A stretch of 41,634 nt of DNA from Acidimicrobiales bacterium (GCA_035316325.1 DATHJB010000045.1:1-41634), one strand, 5' to 3'. Numbered from the stretch's first letter, positions 16,441 through 25,628 are shown. Numbers and translations: made by a program. Notes: a model not told the origin generated them from the sequence alone.

Positions 16441-17451
16441 TCAGGCGGGGAAGTCGATGTAGGCGTCGATGAGGAGCTTGCCGAAGTCGGGGGCCGGGGG
16501 GCGGGGGCCGTCGAGGCGGCCGCGGGACCGGAGGTCGGTCTCGAGGGTGTCGAGGATGTGGTCGAGCGTGAGATCGTCGTGGTGGGCGGCCCAGGCGTCG
16601 CGCTCGGCCTCGTCGGCGAAGCAGTAGGCCTTCCACGAGACCGAGTAGCGCAGGTCCGACGTGCGGTACTCGGCGACCGGGGCATCGGCAGCGACCGGGC
16701 CAGCGTCGCCGCCTCGGACGGTCCAGCGGTCGTCGCCCTCGGGGTGCAGGCGCATCCCCGGCTCGAGTCGCGACAGCGGCGCCTCGTCGCCGGCCACCCG
16801 GTCGACGCCGTGGAACACCGTGTCGGTGTCGAGCACCACGCCGGTGTTGTGGCGGGGTTCGTAGGTGGCCGCCGGGCCGTCCGGGCCCTCGGGGTAGTAG
16901 GCCAGGTCACCGCCCTCGGCGTCGCCGAAGTAGGCGACGGCGGTGGCGATCCGCATCCGCCAGCTCTCGAACAGCTCCGAGTGGCGCATCACCACCAGCA
17001 GCCACTGCGGCACGATCCGCCGGTTGGCGCCCCGGAACTCGGGGACGTCGGTGTGCACCGCCAGCTCCTGGCCCGGGAGCAGGATGTTGGCGTAGACGAT
17101 GGCCGGCACGGTCACCGGCCGGTCGTGCAGGCGGGCGGCGGCCGCCAGCAGCCCGGGGTCGTCCCGGAAGGCCTCGACGCCCGGGGAGCAGGCGTGCTCG
17201 CCGTAGAAGTAGGTCTCGCGGAAGTAGTTGGTCCGGGCCGCCAGCAGGCGACGGTCCTCCCGCCGGCCGAACCGTCCGCCGGTGCGGACGAAGTTGGCGC
17301 TGGCGTCGTAGCGCTGGGCCAGCTCGGGGGCGAAGCCGGTGTCGAAGCCCTCGTTGCTGTACTGCCCGTAGCTCCCGTAGCCGTGCCACAGCGCCACCAT
17401 CTGCTCGGCAGCGTCCTCGGCGAGCAGGGGATCGAGCACGGTCGGCGTCAC
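16441..17451 (-). CDS. 2OG-Fe(II) oxygenase-like protein
   Basis: A 336-residue protein of no named family that I recognise. The centre has an HxD pair, His133 and Asp135 (LAVHTDVPEFRG), and a distal His214 (DTVFHGVDRVAG), with Arg228 at a spacing that would suit 2-oxoglutarate binding. This is the iron facial triad of cupin-type 2OG oxygenases. QWLLVVMRHSELFESWRMRIATAVAYFG lies on the central strands between the ligands, and WKAYCFADEAERDAW is towards the C-terminus. A hydroxylase on an unknown substrate is the simplest reading. The GTG start at 17451 is fixed by a TACGCT element 6 nt upstream. The 3' end touches repeat copy 1. Confidence 0.65.
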   Translation of the reverse strand: MTPTVLDPLLAEDAAEQMVALWHGYGSYGQYSNEGFDTGFAPELAQRYDASANFVRTGGRFGRREDRRLLAARTNYFRETYFYGEHACSPGVEAFRDDPGLLAAAARLHDRPVTVPAIVYANILLPGQELAVHTDVPEFRGANRRIVPQWLLVVMRHSELFESWRMRIATAVAYFGDAEGGDLAYYPEGPDGPAATYEPRHNTGVVLDTDTVFHGVDRVAGDEAPLSRLEPGMRLHPEGDDRWTVRGGDAGPVAADAPVAEYRTSDLRYSVSWKAYCFADEAERDAWAAHHDDLTLDHILDTLETDLRSRGRLDGPRPPAPDFGKLLIDAYIDFPA

Positions 17452-17457
17452 GACCCC

Positions 17458-17463
17458 AGCGTA
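17458..17463 (-). promoter_or_regulatory. candidate -10 element (TACGCT), leaderless start
   Basis: Reads TACGCT on the minus strand, 6 nt before the GTG start at 17451 of the oxygenase-like gene. There is no Shine-Dalgarno sequence. Confidence 0.45.
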
Positions 17464-17490
17464 AACGGCACCCGCGCCCGCTTCGGCGGG

Positions 17491-18354
17491 TCACCAGCCG
17501 GCGATCTCGGGGATCACCTTCGCTCCGAGCACGTCGAGCGCGCCGAACGGGTCGGGGCCGGGCACCATCACGTAGGCGACGGTGAAGCCCAGCTCGTGGA
17601 GGGCTCGCAGCTGCTCGACGAACGGCTCCGCTCCGCCGGACACGTCGGCCATCAGCGTGGCGGTCTTCTCGACGTCGTCGTAGTCGCGGCCCTCGCTCTC
17701 GCAGTGGCCGCGCAGCACGTCGAGCTTGTGCGCGGCCTCGGGCCCGCCGAAGAGGTTGCAGGCGTCGGCGTAGCGGGCCACGAGCCGAAGCGTCTTCCGC
17801 TCCCCGGTGCCGCCGATCATGATCCGCGGGCGGGGCGAGGTGAGGTTCTGCGGCGAGCTCAGCGTGCGACCGAGGTGGTAGTGGGTGCCGTCGAACGGCT
17901 CCTCGCTGTCGCTCCACATCTGCAGGCAGATCTTCAGGGTCTCCTCCAACCGCTCGAACCGCTCGGCCGTCGGCGGGAACGGCAGGCCCAGCCCGAGCGA
18001 TTCCTCCTCGTTCCAGGCGGCGCCGATGCCGAGGCCGGCGCGGCCGCCGGAGAGCACGTCGAGGGTGGTCACGGCCTTGGCGAGCAGGCCGGGCTCGCGG
18101 TAGACGACGCCGGTCACGAGCGTGTGCAGCAGGATCCGGTCGGTGTGGGCGGCGAGGTAGCCGAGCGTGGTGTAGGCCTCGAGCATCTCGTGCTCGGGCG
18201 GGCCCAGCCCCGTGATCTGCCAGAAGTGGTCCATGACGGTGAGGCGTGCGAAGCCGGCGTCCTCGGCGGTCTTCGCCACGCGGGTGAGTGACGGCGCCAG
18301 CTGCGGGGCGCCTCCGGTCCAGGTGAAGTCGGCGACGTGCAGTCCGAGTTCCAT
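17491..18354 (-). CDS. LLM-class (F420-type) oxidoreductase
   Basis: A 287-residue luciferase-like monooxygenase-fold protein. It opens MELGLHVADFTWTGG and has MDHFWQITGLGPPEHEMLEAYTTLGYLAAHT, LLHTLVTGVVYREPGLLAKAVTTLDVLSGGRAGLGIGAAWNEEE and PRIMIGGTGERKTLRLVARYAD, the standard TIM-barrel landmarks. This subgroup (often called TIGR03560-like) is usually predicted to use F420. The ATG at 18354 has AAGGAG upstream. It lies 28 bp after the SDR gene and is probably co-transcribed with it from the palindromic region at 19324. Substrate unknown. Confidence 0.85.
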   Translation of the reverse strand: MELGLHVADFTWTGGAPQLAPSLTRVAKTAEDAGFARLTVMDHFWQITGLGPPEHEMLEAYTTLGYLAAHTDRILLHTLVTGVVYREPGLLAKAVTTLDVLSGGRAGLGIGAAWNEEESLGLGLPFPPTAERFERLEETLKICLQMWSDSEEPFDGTHYHLGRTLSSPQNLTSPRPRIMIGGTGERKTLRLVARYADACNLFGGPEAAHKLDVLRGHCESEGRDYDDVEKTATLMADVSGGAEPFVEQLRALHELGFTVAYVMVPGPDPFGALDVLGAKVIPEIAGW

Positions 18355-18382
18355 GGTTCGAGCTCCTTCAGGGTGAGGGTGA

Positions 18383-19303
18383 TCAGATCGGGTACGTGAC
18401 GCCCGTGAGGTCTTCGGAGGCGGTCCACAGCCGACGCTGGACGTCGACTTCGTGCGACCGTGCGCTCGAGGCGACCACCTTCGGGTGCCCCCGGAGCTCG
18501 CGGAAGCCGCCGGGCCCGTAGTACTGGCCGCCGAGCGCGGCCGGGTCGGTGGCGGCGCGCAACGTCGGCAGCGCACCCATGGCGGCGCTCTGGGTGACCA
18601 AAGGACCGAACACGGCGTTGAGGGCGCGCAGCGGAGCGGGGGAGTTGCGGACGAGCTCGGTGTTCGAGCCCCCGGGGTGCGCCGCCAGGGCGACGGTGGT
18701 GGCGTCGGCCGCCGCGAGCCGGCGCTGCAGCTCGTAGGTGAACATCAGGTTCGCCAGCTTCGACTGCCCGTACGCCGCGACCCGGCTGTAGCCGTGCTCG
18801 AACTGCAGGTCGTCGAAGTTGATCCGCGCCCGGATGCGGTGCCCGACGCTGCTGACGGTGACGACGCGCGAGCCGTCGGTGGCGAGCAGCCGGTCGAGGA
18901 GCAGGCCGGTGAGGGCGAAGTGGCCGAGGTGGTTGGTGCCGAACTGGAGCTCGAAGCCGTCGGCTGTCGTGCTCTGCGGCGTGTACATGACACCGGCGTT
19001 GTTGACGAGGAGGTCGATCCGGTCGTGACCGGCACGAATCTTGTCGGCCGCCTCGCGCACCGAGGCCAGCGAGGACAGGTCCAGCCGCTGCAGGGTCACG
19101 TCGGCCCCGGGGCTGCCCGCGACGACCGCGGCCGCCGCGTCCTTGCCCTTGTCGAGGTTGCGGACCGCGAGCACGACGGCGGCGCCCCGGGCGGCGAGGG
19201 CCTTGGCTGTCTCCAGGCCGAGGCCGGTGTTGGCGCCGGTGATCACCGCGGTGCGGCCGGCCTGGTCGGGCATGTCGTCGGTGGTCCACTTGTCGTCGGT
19301 CAT
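18383..19303 (-). CDS. SDR-family oxidoreductase (retinol-dehydrogenase-like)
   Basis: A 306-residue short-chain dehydrogenase with the Rossmann nucleotide motif TGANTGLG (22-29), D-x-S-S-L (DLSSLASV), NNAG (101-104), catalytic Ser151/152, Tyr178 and Lys182 (YGQSK). Arg48 and nearby residues after strand 2 suggest NADP(H). Length and the C-terminal PGGFRELRGHPKVV region are typical of the RDH/WWOX-like subgroup. GGGAG lies upstream of ATG 19303. It is the first gene of an SDR-LLM operon, divergent from a TetR regulator. Confidence 0.88.
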   Translation of the reverse strand: MTDDKWTTDDMPDQAGRTAVITGANTGLGLETAKALAARGAAVVLAVRNLDKGKDAAAAVVAGSPGADVTLQRLDLSSLASVREAADKIRAGHDRIDLLVNNAGVMYTPQSTTADGFELQFGTNHLGHFALTGLLLDRLLATDGSRVVTVSSVGHRIRARINFDDLQFEHGYSRVAAYGQSKLANLMFTYELQRRLAAADATTVALAAHPGGSNTELVRNSPAPLRALNAVFGPLVTQSAAMGALPTLRAATDPAALGGQYYGPGGFRELRGHPKVVASSARSHEVDVQRRLWTASEDLTGVTYPI

Positions 19304-19323
19304 CGGGACTCCCTGGCTACGAT

Positions 19324-19371
19324 ACGGGGCGTGCGTTCCGCTTCACACTATATACGGAACGCACGCCCCGT
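19324..19371. promoter_or_regulatory. 17-bp perfect inverted repeat between SDR and tetR (operator/promoter)
   Basis: Left arm 19324-19340 (ACGGGGCGTGCGTTCCG), right arm 19355-19371, its exact reverse complement, with a 14-nt AT-richer centre. On the minus strand the centre contains TATAGT, a good -10 element for the SDR operon. The repeat is nearly centred between the two start codons. It is most likely the binding site of the adjacent TetR protein, perhaps two dimers. Confidence 0.7.
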
Positions 19372-19397
19372 TTGTTGACCGAGGATCGTGTGACCTC

Positions 19398-19973
19398 TTG
19401 CCCGAGGAGAAGACACCCAGGAAGCTGCGCTCCGATGCCGCGCGGAACCGCGCCCGGTTGCTCGACGTGGCGTACGAGGCGTTCGCCGCGGAGGGCCTGG
19501 CGGTCCCGATCGACGAGATCGCCCGCCGAGCGGGCGTGGGCGCGGGCACGGTCTACCGGCACTTCCCGACCAAGGAGGCGCTGTTCCAGGCGATCGTCAC
19601 CAACCGGATGGAGCAGCTCGTGGAGCACGCCCACGAGCTGACCGACGAGCGGGGCCCGGGTGACGCGCTGTTCGCGTTCCTGGCCACGATGGTCGCCGAG
19701 GGCGCCAAGGACCAGGGCCTGGTCGACGCCCTTGCCGGCGTCGGGGTCGACTTCACCCAGGTCGCCAAGGGCGTCGAGAAACGCTTCATGGACGCGCTCG
19801 GCGGCCTGCTCGCCCGGGCCCAGCAGGCCGGCGCCGTGCGGTCCGACGTCGACGTGCGCGACGTGAAGACCCTCCTCGTCGGTTGCCAGGCGATGCAGAG
19901 CTACAGCGGCGACGCCGACGTCACCGAGCGCCTGCTCGCCATCGTCCGCGACGGCCTGACCGTCCCCGGCTGA
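19398..19973 (+). CDS. TetR-family transcriptional regulator
   Basis: A 191-residue regulator. The N-terminal helix-turn-helix reads RARLLDVAYEAFAAEGLAVPIDEIARRAGVGAGTVYRHFPTKEALF (about residues 14-60), the canonical TetR signature. The C-terminal ligand-binding domain ends LLVGCQAMQSYSGDADVTERLLAIV. The only in-frame start that preserves the HTH is a TTG at 19398, which gives MPEEKTPRKLRSDAARNR; the start is therefore less certain than the gene. Its position suggests autorepression and repression of the SDR-LLM operon through the inverted repeat at 19324. Confidence 0.88.
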   Translation: MPEEKTPRKLRSDAARNRARLLDVAYEAFAAEGLAVPIDEIARRAGVGAGTVYRHFPTKEALFQAIVTNRMEQLVEHAHELTDERGPGDALFAFLATMVAEGAKDQGLVDALAGVGVDFTQVAKGVEKRFMDALGGLLARAQQAGAVRSDVDVRDVKTLLVGCQAMQSYSGDADVTERLLAIVRDGLTVPG

Positions 19974-20055
19974 TCGTCGACCCGTCCGGTGCGGCGGCGC
20001 GAGCCGCATCATCACCGCGCTGGCCTCCTGGCGCCCGCGGCGCAGCCTGATCACG

Positions 20056-20981
<926 letters not shown>

Positions 20982-20985
<4 letters not shown>

Positions 20986-21938
20986 GGCAGCAGGCTCTCG
21001 ACGAGCCGGTCGGTGAGGTCGGGCCGGACGGTATGCGGGCTGCCGACGGTGAGGGCGGCGGCGGCATGGCCGAAGGTCGCCGCGTCGGCCGGTGTGGCCC
21101 CGCCGAGCACGGCGTGGCAGAACGCCGCCAGCATCGCATCGCCGGCGCCCGTGACGTCGCGGACCGCGGCGGCCCGGGCAGGTAGGGCTTCGAGGATGCC
21201 GGGACCGCTGAGCCGCGAGCCGCGGTCGCCGAGCCGGACCCACACCAGCTCGACGCCGGCGTCGTGCAGGCCGCGCATGGCGTCGCGCACCTGGTCGTCG
21301 GTGCCGGTGGGCCGGCCGGTCAATGCCGCCAGCTCGTCGGCGTTGGGGGTGACGGCGTACACCGGTCGCCCGGAGCGGAGCTGGCCCGCCAGCCGGACGG
21401 CCTTGGGCACGCTGACGGGTTCGAGCACCACCCGGACGTCGGTCGCGGCGGCCAGGTCGAGCGCACAGCCGATGGTCTCCGGCGCCAGGTTGCCGTCGAG
21501 CACCAGCAGGCCGGCCCCGGCGATCAGGTCCTCGGCCGCCTGGACGTCCGCGGGTGCCAGCGCGTCGGTCGCCGCCATGTCGGAGACCGCGACGAGCAGC
21601 TCACCGTCGGCGTCGAGGACCGCGGTGTAGGTGCCCGTCGGATGCACGCCGCGGCGCACGTGCTCCACCTGCACGCCCGCCGCCGCGGTGGCGGTGACCA
21701 GCTGATCGCCGAGCAGGTCGGTGCCGACGGCTGCGACGAGGTGCACCGGCGTCCCGAGGCGGGCGAGGTTCTCGGCGACGTTCCTCCCCACCCCTCCGGG
21801 CGCAACCACAGTGGTCCCCGGATTGCTGGTCGCCGGCACGATCCGGTCGGCGCTCCACGCCTTGACGTCCATGTTCGCCCCACCCACGACCACCGCCCCC
21901 GGCCGCTCGCCACCCGGCAACCCTGGCCTGGACTCCAC
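20982..21938 (-). CDS. psuK: pseudouridine kinase (PfkB family)
   Basis: A 318-residue ribokinase-fold kinase. It has VVGGANMDVKA near the N-terminus, GGVGRNVAENLARLG (PfkB signature 1 region) and DVTGAGDAMLAAFCHA (signature 2, with the catalytic-base Asp). Partnership with psuG and the short ANMDVKAWS block favour pseudouridine over other nucleosides. The GTG start at 21938 has TAGAGT 6 nt upstream. The two-gene unit converts pseudouridine from RNA turnover into uracil and ribose 5-phosphate. Confidence 0.9.
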
Positions 21939-21944
21939 CCCGTG

Positions 21945-21950
21945 ACTCTA
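21945..21950 (-). promoter_or_regulatory. candidate -10 element (TAGAGT), leaderless psuK
   Basis: TAGAGT on the minus strand, 6 nt before the GTG of psuK at 21938; no Shine-Dalgarno sequence is visible. Confidence 0.5.
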
Positions 21951-22137
21951 CGAGCCCTCGATCGCGGGGCGGCGGGGCGATGTCCTGGTCGTTCGACGGG
22001 TGACGGGCGGACCTTTCAATTGACACGAGGGGCGTGTCCAGGCGAAGGAGCTATGTCATGGTGAGAGGTGATCGGTGCGAGCGGGTTCCGTCGCATCGAG
22101 AGATGGCGGAATCGAAAGAGGAAACGGGGCGACGGCG

Positions 22138-23961
22138 ATGGCGGAAGGTGCGGGCGGTTACGAGTTCACGCGCTTGCGCGGAACTGCGGGTGCGGAGGAA
22201 ATGCCGCAGATGGATCCCCGGCTGCAGAAGCTGGTGGCGTTCCAGCAGCTCGGTCACACGAAGCCGGAGACCTCTTCCACGGACGCCGGGGAGGTCGCGG
22301 TGGCCGCGAGGATCACCGATCTCGCGGCCTGGGAGGAGCTGAGCGAGGTCCGGCCCGGCATCGTGGTGGGGGAGGAGGCCGCGGACGGCACCGTCATGGT
22401 CACCGGCCGCATCCCGGTGGCCCGAAGCGAGTACGTGCGCACGCGCCCGTTCGTCGTCAGCCTCAAGGCGGCCCGGCAGCTCAAGCAGCTGCTCGGCGCG
22501 ACGACCGAGGAGATCGGTGCCCGGCCGGAGGACCTGCCCACCGGCGCTCGGGGACGGCGGGGTCGGGGCGTCGTCGTCGGGATCGTCGACGGTGGGGGCG
22601 ACTTCGCCCACCAGAACTTCCGCACCGCGTCGGGGAGGACCCGTCTGCTGTCGCTGTGGGACCAGCACGCCCGGGGGAGCGGGGAGGGCAGCTTCGACTA
22701 CGGCCTCGTCCATCGCCCGGCTGCGCTCGACGCCGCTCTCGAGAAGGCCGACCCGTACGGTGCGCTGGGCTACGACCCGGGCACCAGTGCCCACGGCACC
22801 CACGTGATGGACATCGCCGCGGGCAACGGCCGCGGCACCGGCGTCGCCGGGGTGGCGGCGTTGGCGAACCTCCTGTTCGTCGACGTGGCGAGCAGCGACA
22901 TCCCCTGGACCGGCCCACGGGCCGTCGGGCGGACGTTCGGCGACTCCGTCCACCTCCTCGAGGCCCTCGCCTTCGTGTTCGAGACTGCCGGCGACCGGCC
23001 CTGCGCGATCAACGTGAGCCTCGGCACCAACGGCGGCCCGCACGACGGGTCGACGCTGGTGGAGCAGGGCGTCGACCGCCTGCTCTCCCAGCGGCCGAAC
23101 CGGGCGGTGGTCATCGCCGCGTCGAACTCCTTCAACGACGGCATCCACGCGGCCGGCGTCGTGCCGGCGACCGGGACGCACGACCTGGTCTGGTCGGTGG
23201 CCGCGGGTGACTGGACGTCGAACGAGCTCGAGGTCTGGTACGACGGCGCCGATCGCCTCTCGGTCGAGCTGGTCGCCCCCGACGGCAGCAGCGTGGGCAC
23301 GCTCGAGCCCGGCGAGAGCGCCACGGTCAGCCGCCAGCGCCAGGTCGTGCTGTTCGCCGCCAACCGGCTGAAGGACCCGAACAACGGCGACAACATGGTC
23401 GGCGTCTTCCTCCACCCGGACGTGCCGCCCGGCCAGTGGACCCTGCGGTTCCGCACCCGGTCACGGCGGAGGCGCGTCGCCTACCACGCATGGATCGAGC
23501 GAGACGACAAGGGCCAGTCGAGCTTCACCGAACCGCTCGACAACAGCCACACGCTCGGGTCGATCTCCTGCGGGCAGAAGACGATCGTGGTGGGTTCCTA
23601 CGACGCCCACAAGGCGAGCCTGCCGCTCTCGTTCTTCTCCAGCTCCGGTCCGACCCGTGACGGTCGCCAGAAGCCCGAGGTGTCCGCGCCCGGGCACAAC
23701 GTCATGGCGGCCGGGTCGCGCAGCGGCGACGGCACGGTCCGCAAGTCCGGCACCTCGATGGCCGCTCCCGCCGTCACGGGGTCCATCGCGGTGCTGCTGG
23801 GAGAGGCGAAGGCCAGAGGCAAGTCGCTGACCGTCGACCAGATCCGGGACCTCGTGACGAAGACCGCCCGCGCCGCGCCGCCGACCCCCGCCGGTTGGGA
23901 CCCCCGCTACGGCCACGGGAGGATCTCGGCCACCGGCCTGGTCACCGAGCAGAATCCCTAG
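22138..23961 (+). CDS. subtilisin-like serine protease (S8), no signal peptide
   Basis: A 607-residue subtilase. The catalytic triad is Asp151 (GIVDGGGDF), His222 (HGTHVMD) and Ser540 (SGTSMAAP), with oxyanion Asn330 (AASNSF). Residues ~52-120 (GEVAVAARITDL..GIVVGEEAADGTVMVTGRIPV..SLKAARQLKQLL) look like a propeptide-type domain. Residues ~345-460 are an inserted, beta-rich domain between Asn and Ser. No secretion signal is seen, so this may be an intracellular or unconventionally exported protease. The frame is open to a GTG at 22075, but codons before 22138 have many A/T third positions unlike the rest. A perfect -35-like TTGACA lies at 22020-22025. Confidence 0.9.
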   Translation: MAEGAGGYEFTRLRGTAGAEEMPQMDPRLQKLVAFQQLGHTKPETSSTDAGEVAVAARITDLAAWEELSEVRPGIVVGEEAADGTVMVTGRIPVARSEYVRTRPFVVSLKAARQLKQLLGATTEEIGARPEDLPTGARGRRGRGVVVGIVDGGGDFAHQNFRTASGRTRLLSLWDQHARGSGEGSFDYGLVHRPAALDAALEKADPYGALGYDPGTSAHGTHVMDIAAGNGRGTGVAGVAALANLLFVDVASSDIPWTGPRAVGRTFGDSVHLLEALAFVFETAGDRPCAINVSLGTNGGPHDGSTLVEQGVDRLLSQRPNRAVVIAASNSFNDGIHAAGVVPATGTHDLVWSVAAGDWTSNELEVWYDGADRLSVELVAPDGSSVGTLEPGESATVSRQRQVVLFAANRLKDPNNGDNMVGVFLHPDVPPGQWTLRFRTRSRRRRVAYHAWIERDDKGQSSFTEPLDNSHTLGSISCGQKTIVVGSYDAHKASLPLSFFSSSGPTRDGRQKPEVSAPGHNVMAAGSRSGDGTVRKSGTSMAAPAVTGSIAVLLGEAKARGKSLTVDQIRDLVTKTARAAPPTPAGWDPRYGHGRISATGLVTEQNP

Positions 23962-23969
23962 GACCTGGC

Positions 23970-23975
23970 TACCGT
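23970..23975 (+). promoter_or_regulatory. candidate -10 element (TACCGT)
   Basis: Lies 7 nt before the GTG at 23983 and begins 9 nt after the subtilase stop codon. The small downstream gene could therefore be made separately from the protease. Confidence 0.4.
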
Positions 23976-23982
23976 CGATCGG

Positions 23983-24276
23983 GTGACCGACGACCGCCTC
24001 CGATTCCGCGTCGACCGTACCGAGCCGGGCCGGTCCAAGCGGGAGTCCGTGGCGGCACCCTTCCCGCCGGCCCCGAAGGCCGGCCGCTCGGGGGAGCGCA
24101 CAGCGGTCATCGTGAAGGTCGGTCCGTCGAACTACGTGCCACCGGGCTTCGACGTGCAGCACCGCATCGACGACAAGCTCTTCACCGCCCGCGCCGACGC
24201 CGATGCGATCCGCGCCGCGGACGACGACCCCGACGTCATCTCGATCTCCCCGTCTCGCCCCCTCCACTCGGACTGA
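23983..24276 (+). CDS. small protein resembling a free-standing subtilase propeptide/inhibitor
   Basis: A 97-residue protein starting at a GTG 21 bp after the protease stop. After a charged, Pro-rich N-terminus, residues ~40-97 read AVIVKVGPSNYVPPGFDVQH, then RIDDKLFTARADADAIRAAD and DDPDVISISPSRPLHSD. The order strand - loop - strand - helix - VISISPSRPL matches the logic of I9-type propeptides, in which a helix is followed by V..I...R.L and the C-terminal tail fills the protease active site. The subtilase N-terminal domain has a comparable layout. Its likely job is folding assistance for, or inhibition of, the neighbouring protease. The similarity is by eye only. Confidence 0.6.
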   Translation: MTDDRLRFRVDRTEPGRSKRESVAAPFPPAPKAGRSGERTAVIVKVGPSNYVPPGFDVQHRIDDKLFTARADADAIRAADDDPDVISISPSRPLHSD

Positions 24277-24294
24277 TCTCGACACAACACATCA

Positions 24295-24347
24295 CCGAAA
24301 TCTCGACAGAACGCGTTGCTATAGCGCCATCTCCGTCGAGATTTCGG
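24295..24347. repeat. 13-bp perfect inverted repeat with AT-richer loop
   Basis: Arms CCGAAATCTCGAC (24295-24307) and GTCGAGATTTCGG (24335-24347) flank a 27-nt loop. An extra direct copy of ATCTCGACA lies at 24276-24284, so three related octamers occur within 70 bp. Placed after the small inhibitor-like gene, it may act as a terminator, but there is no T tract. A small palindromic repeat element is the alternative. Confidence 0.55.
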
Positions 24348-24364
24348 GGTTGGTAGCCAGCTGC

Positions 24365-24370
24365 CAGGAT
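24365..24370 (+). promoter_or_regulatory. candidate -10 element (CAGGAT)
   Basis: Lies 6 nt before the GTG at 24377. The same hexamer at the same kind of distance precedes the SRPBCC gene at 25629. It could instead be read as a weak Shine-Dalgarno sequence (CAGGA). Confidence 0.35.
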
Positions 24371-24376
24371 GTGGGC

Positions 24377-25588
24377 GTGGGGCATCCGTTGGATGATCAT
24401 CCGCTGCGGCGGCTGTTCCGGGCGTCGCGGGCGGGGGTCCGGCGGGTGTCCTCGTGGGATCGGACGGGGCGCAACGACGACTACGTCCGCATCCCGGCCG
24501 GCGAGAGCGTGACCCTGCTGGACGCCGATGGTGCCGGTTGCATCACCCGGATCTACGTGGCGCTCGCCGCGCACGAGCTGACCGACTACCGGGACGGCAT
24601 CCTGCGGTGCTTCTGGGACGGCGAGGACACGCCGTCGGTGGAGGTGCCGCTGGGCGACTTCTTCGGCGTGGCCCACGGCCGGATCCGGCACTACAGCAGC
24701 TTCTTCACGACGGTGAACCCCGGCATGGGCGCCTCGCCGGGTCTCAACGCCTACTTCCCGATGCCGTTCGCCACCGGCGCCCGCGTCGAGGTCCAGAACC
24801 GGGCCGACGTCGCTCTGGGCGGACCGCTCGGCATGGTGTGGTTCCACATCGAGTACGAGACCTACGACGACCCGTTGCCCGGTGACGTCCTGCGCTTCCA
24901 CGCCCAGTACCGCCAGGAGCGACCGACCGTCCCGGCGATGGAGCCCCGCGACACCCAGCTCCACGACGGCGTGAACCTCGACGGCATCCACAACTACGTC
25001 GCGCTCGACGCCGAGGGGCAGGGACAGATGGTGGGTCTGGTCCTGGAGATCGACAACGTCGCCGGCGGTTGGTACGGCGAGGGCGACGACATGGTCTTCG
25101 TCGACGGCGACACCTGGCCGCCCCGCATCCACGGCACCGGCCACGAGGAGGTCTTCGGCGCCGGGGCCTGCGTGCTCGAGGAGTTCACCGGTCCCTACTC
25201 GGGCGTCCACCTGATCGAGCACCGGGACTTCGCCGGGCTGGTCGGCATGTACCGCTGGTACGTCGCCGACCCCATCCGCTTCGACCGGTCACTCCGCTGG
25301 ACCATCGAGCACGGCCACGCCAACAACTTCGCCAACGACTACACCTCGGTCGCCTACTGGTACCAGACCGAGCCCCACGCCCCCTTCCCGACCCTGCCCG
25401 ACCGCGACGCCATGCGCCCACCGCTACCGGCCGACTTCGCCGAGGTGCGCCTCCAAGTGCTCGCCGGCATGGCCCGCCTGGCCGGGCCGGCCGAGAACAT
25501 CCAGCGGATAGCCACGTTCACCGTGCCCTACTACCGCGGCGAGTTCGACCTGGCCGTCGAACGACTCCGCGCCCTCGACCAGCCCTGA
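24377..25588 (+). CDS. DUF2961 / GH172-like glycoside hydrolase
   Basis: A 403-residue protein. It has RRVSSWDRTGRNDDYVRIPAGESVTLLDADGAGCITRIYV, WDGEDTPSVEVPLGDFFG, LNAYFPMPF and FHIEYETYDD, the order and wording of DUF2961. That domain was later classed as glycoside hydrolase family GH172. Characterised members act on alpha-D-fructofuranosyl and D-arabinofuranosyl linkages. HGTGHEEVFGAGACVLEEFTGPYSG supplies conserved acidic residues that are probably catalytic. There is no signal peptide, so it would act on imported or internal glycans. Two GTG codons (24371, 24377) are possible starts; the second keeps CAGGAT at usable spacing. Confidence 0.85.
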   Translation: MGHPLDDHPLRRLFRASRAGVRRVSSWDRTGRNDDYVRIPAGESVTLLDADGAGCITRIYVALAAHELTDYRDGILRCFWDGEDTPSVEVPLGDFFGVAHGRIRHYSSFFTTVNPGMGASPGLNAYFPMPFATGARVEVQNRADVALGGPLGMVWFHIEYETYDDPLPGDVLRFHAQYRQERPTVPAMEPRDTQLHDGVNLDGIHNYVALDAEGQGQMVGLVLEIDNVAGGWYGEGDDMVFVDGDTWPPRIHGTGHEEVFGAGACVLEEFTGPYSGVHLIEHRDFAGLVGMYRWYVADPIRFDRSLRWTIEHGHANNFANDYTSVAYWYQTEPHAPFPTLPDRDAMRPPLPADFAEVRLQVLAGMARLAGPAENIQRIATFTVPYYRGEFDLAVERLRALDQP

Positions 25589-25615
25589 CATCTTCGCTTG
25601 TCGCCGGTCCGGTGG

Positions 25616-25621
25616 CAGGAT
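25616..25621 (+). promoter_or_regulatory. candidate -10 element (CAGGAT)
   Basis: Lies 7 nt before the ATG at 25629. If it is a promoter, the in-frame ATG at 25620 would lie inside it and cannot be the start. Confidence 0.35.
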
Positions 25622-25628
25622 GCCCGGC

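Noticed and set aside
22058..22342. ATG at 22058 with an excellent AAGGAG upstream, before the subtilase
   Set aside because: Its frame runs into the protease gene out of phase and gives an Arg-rich nonsense product. A leader function is possible but not supported.
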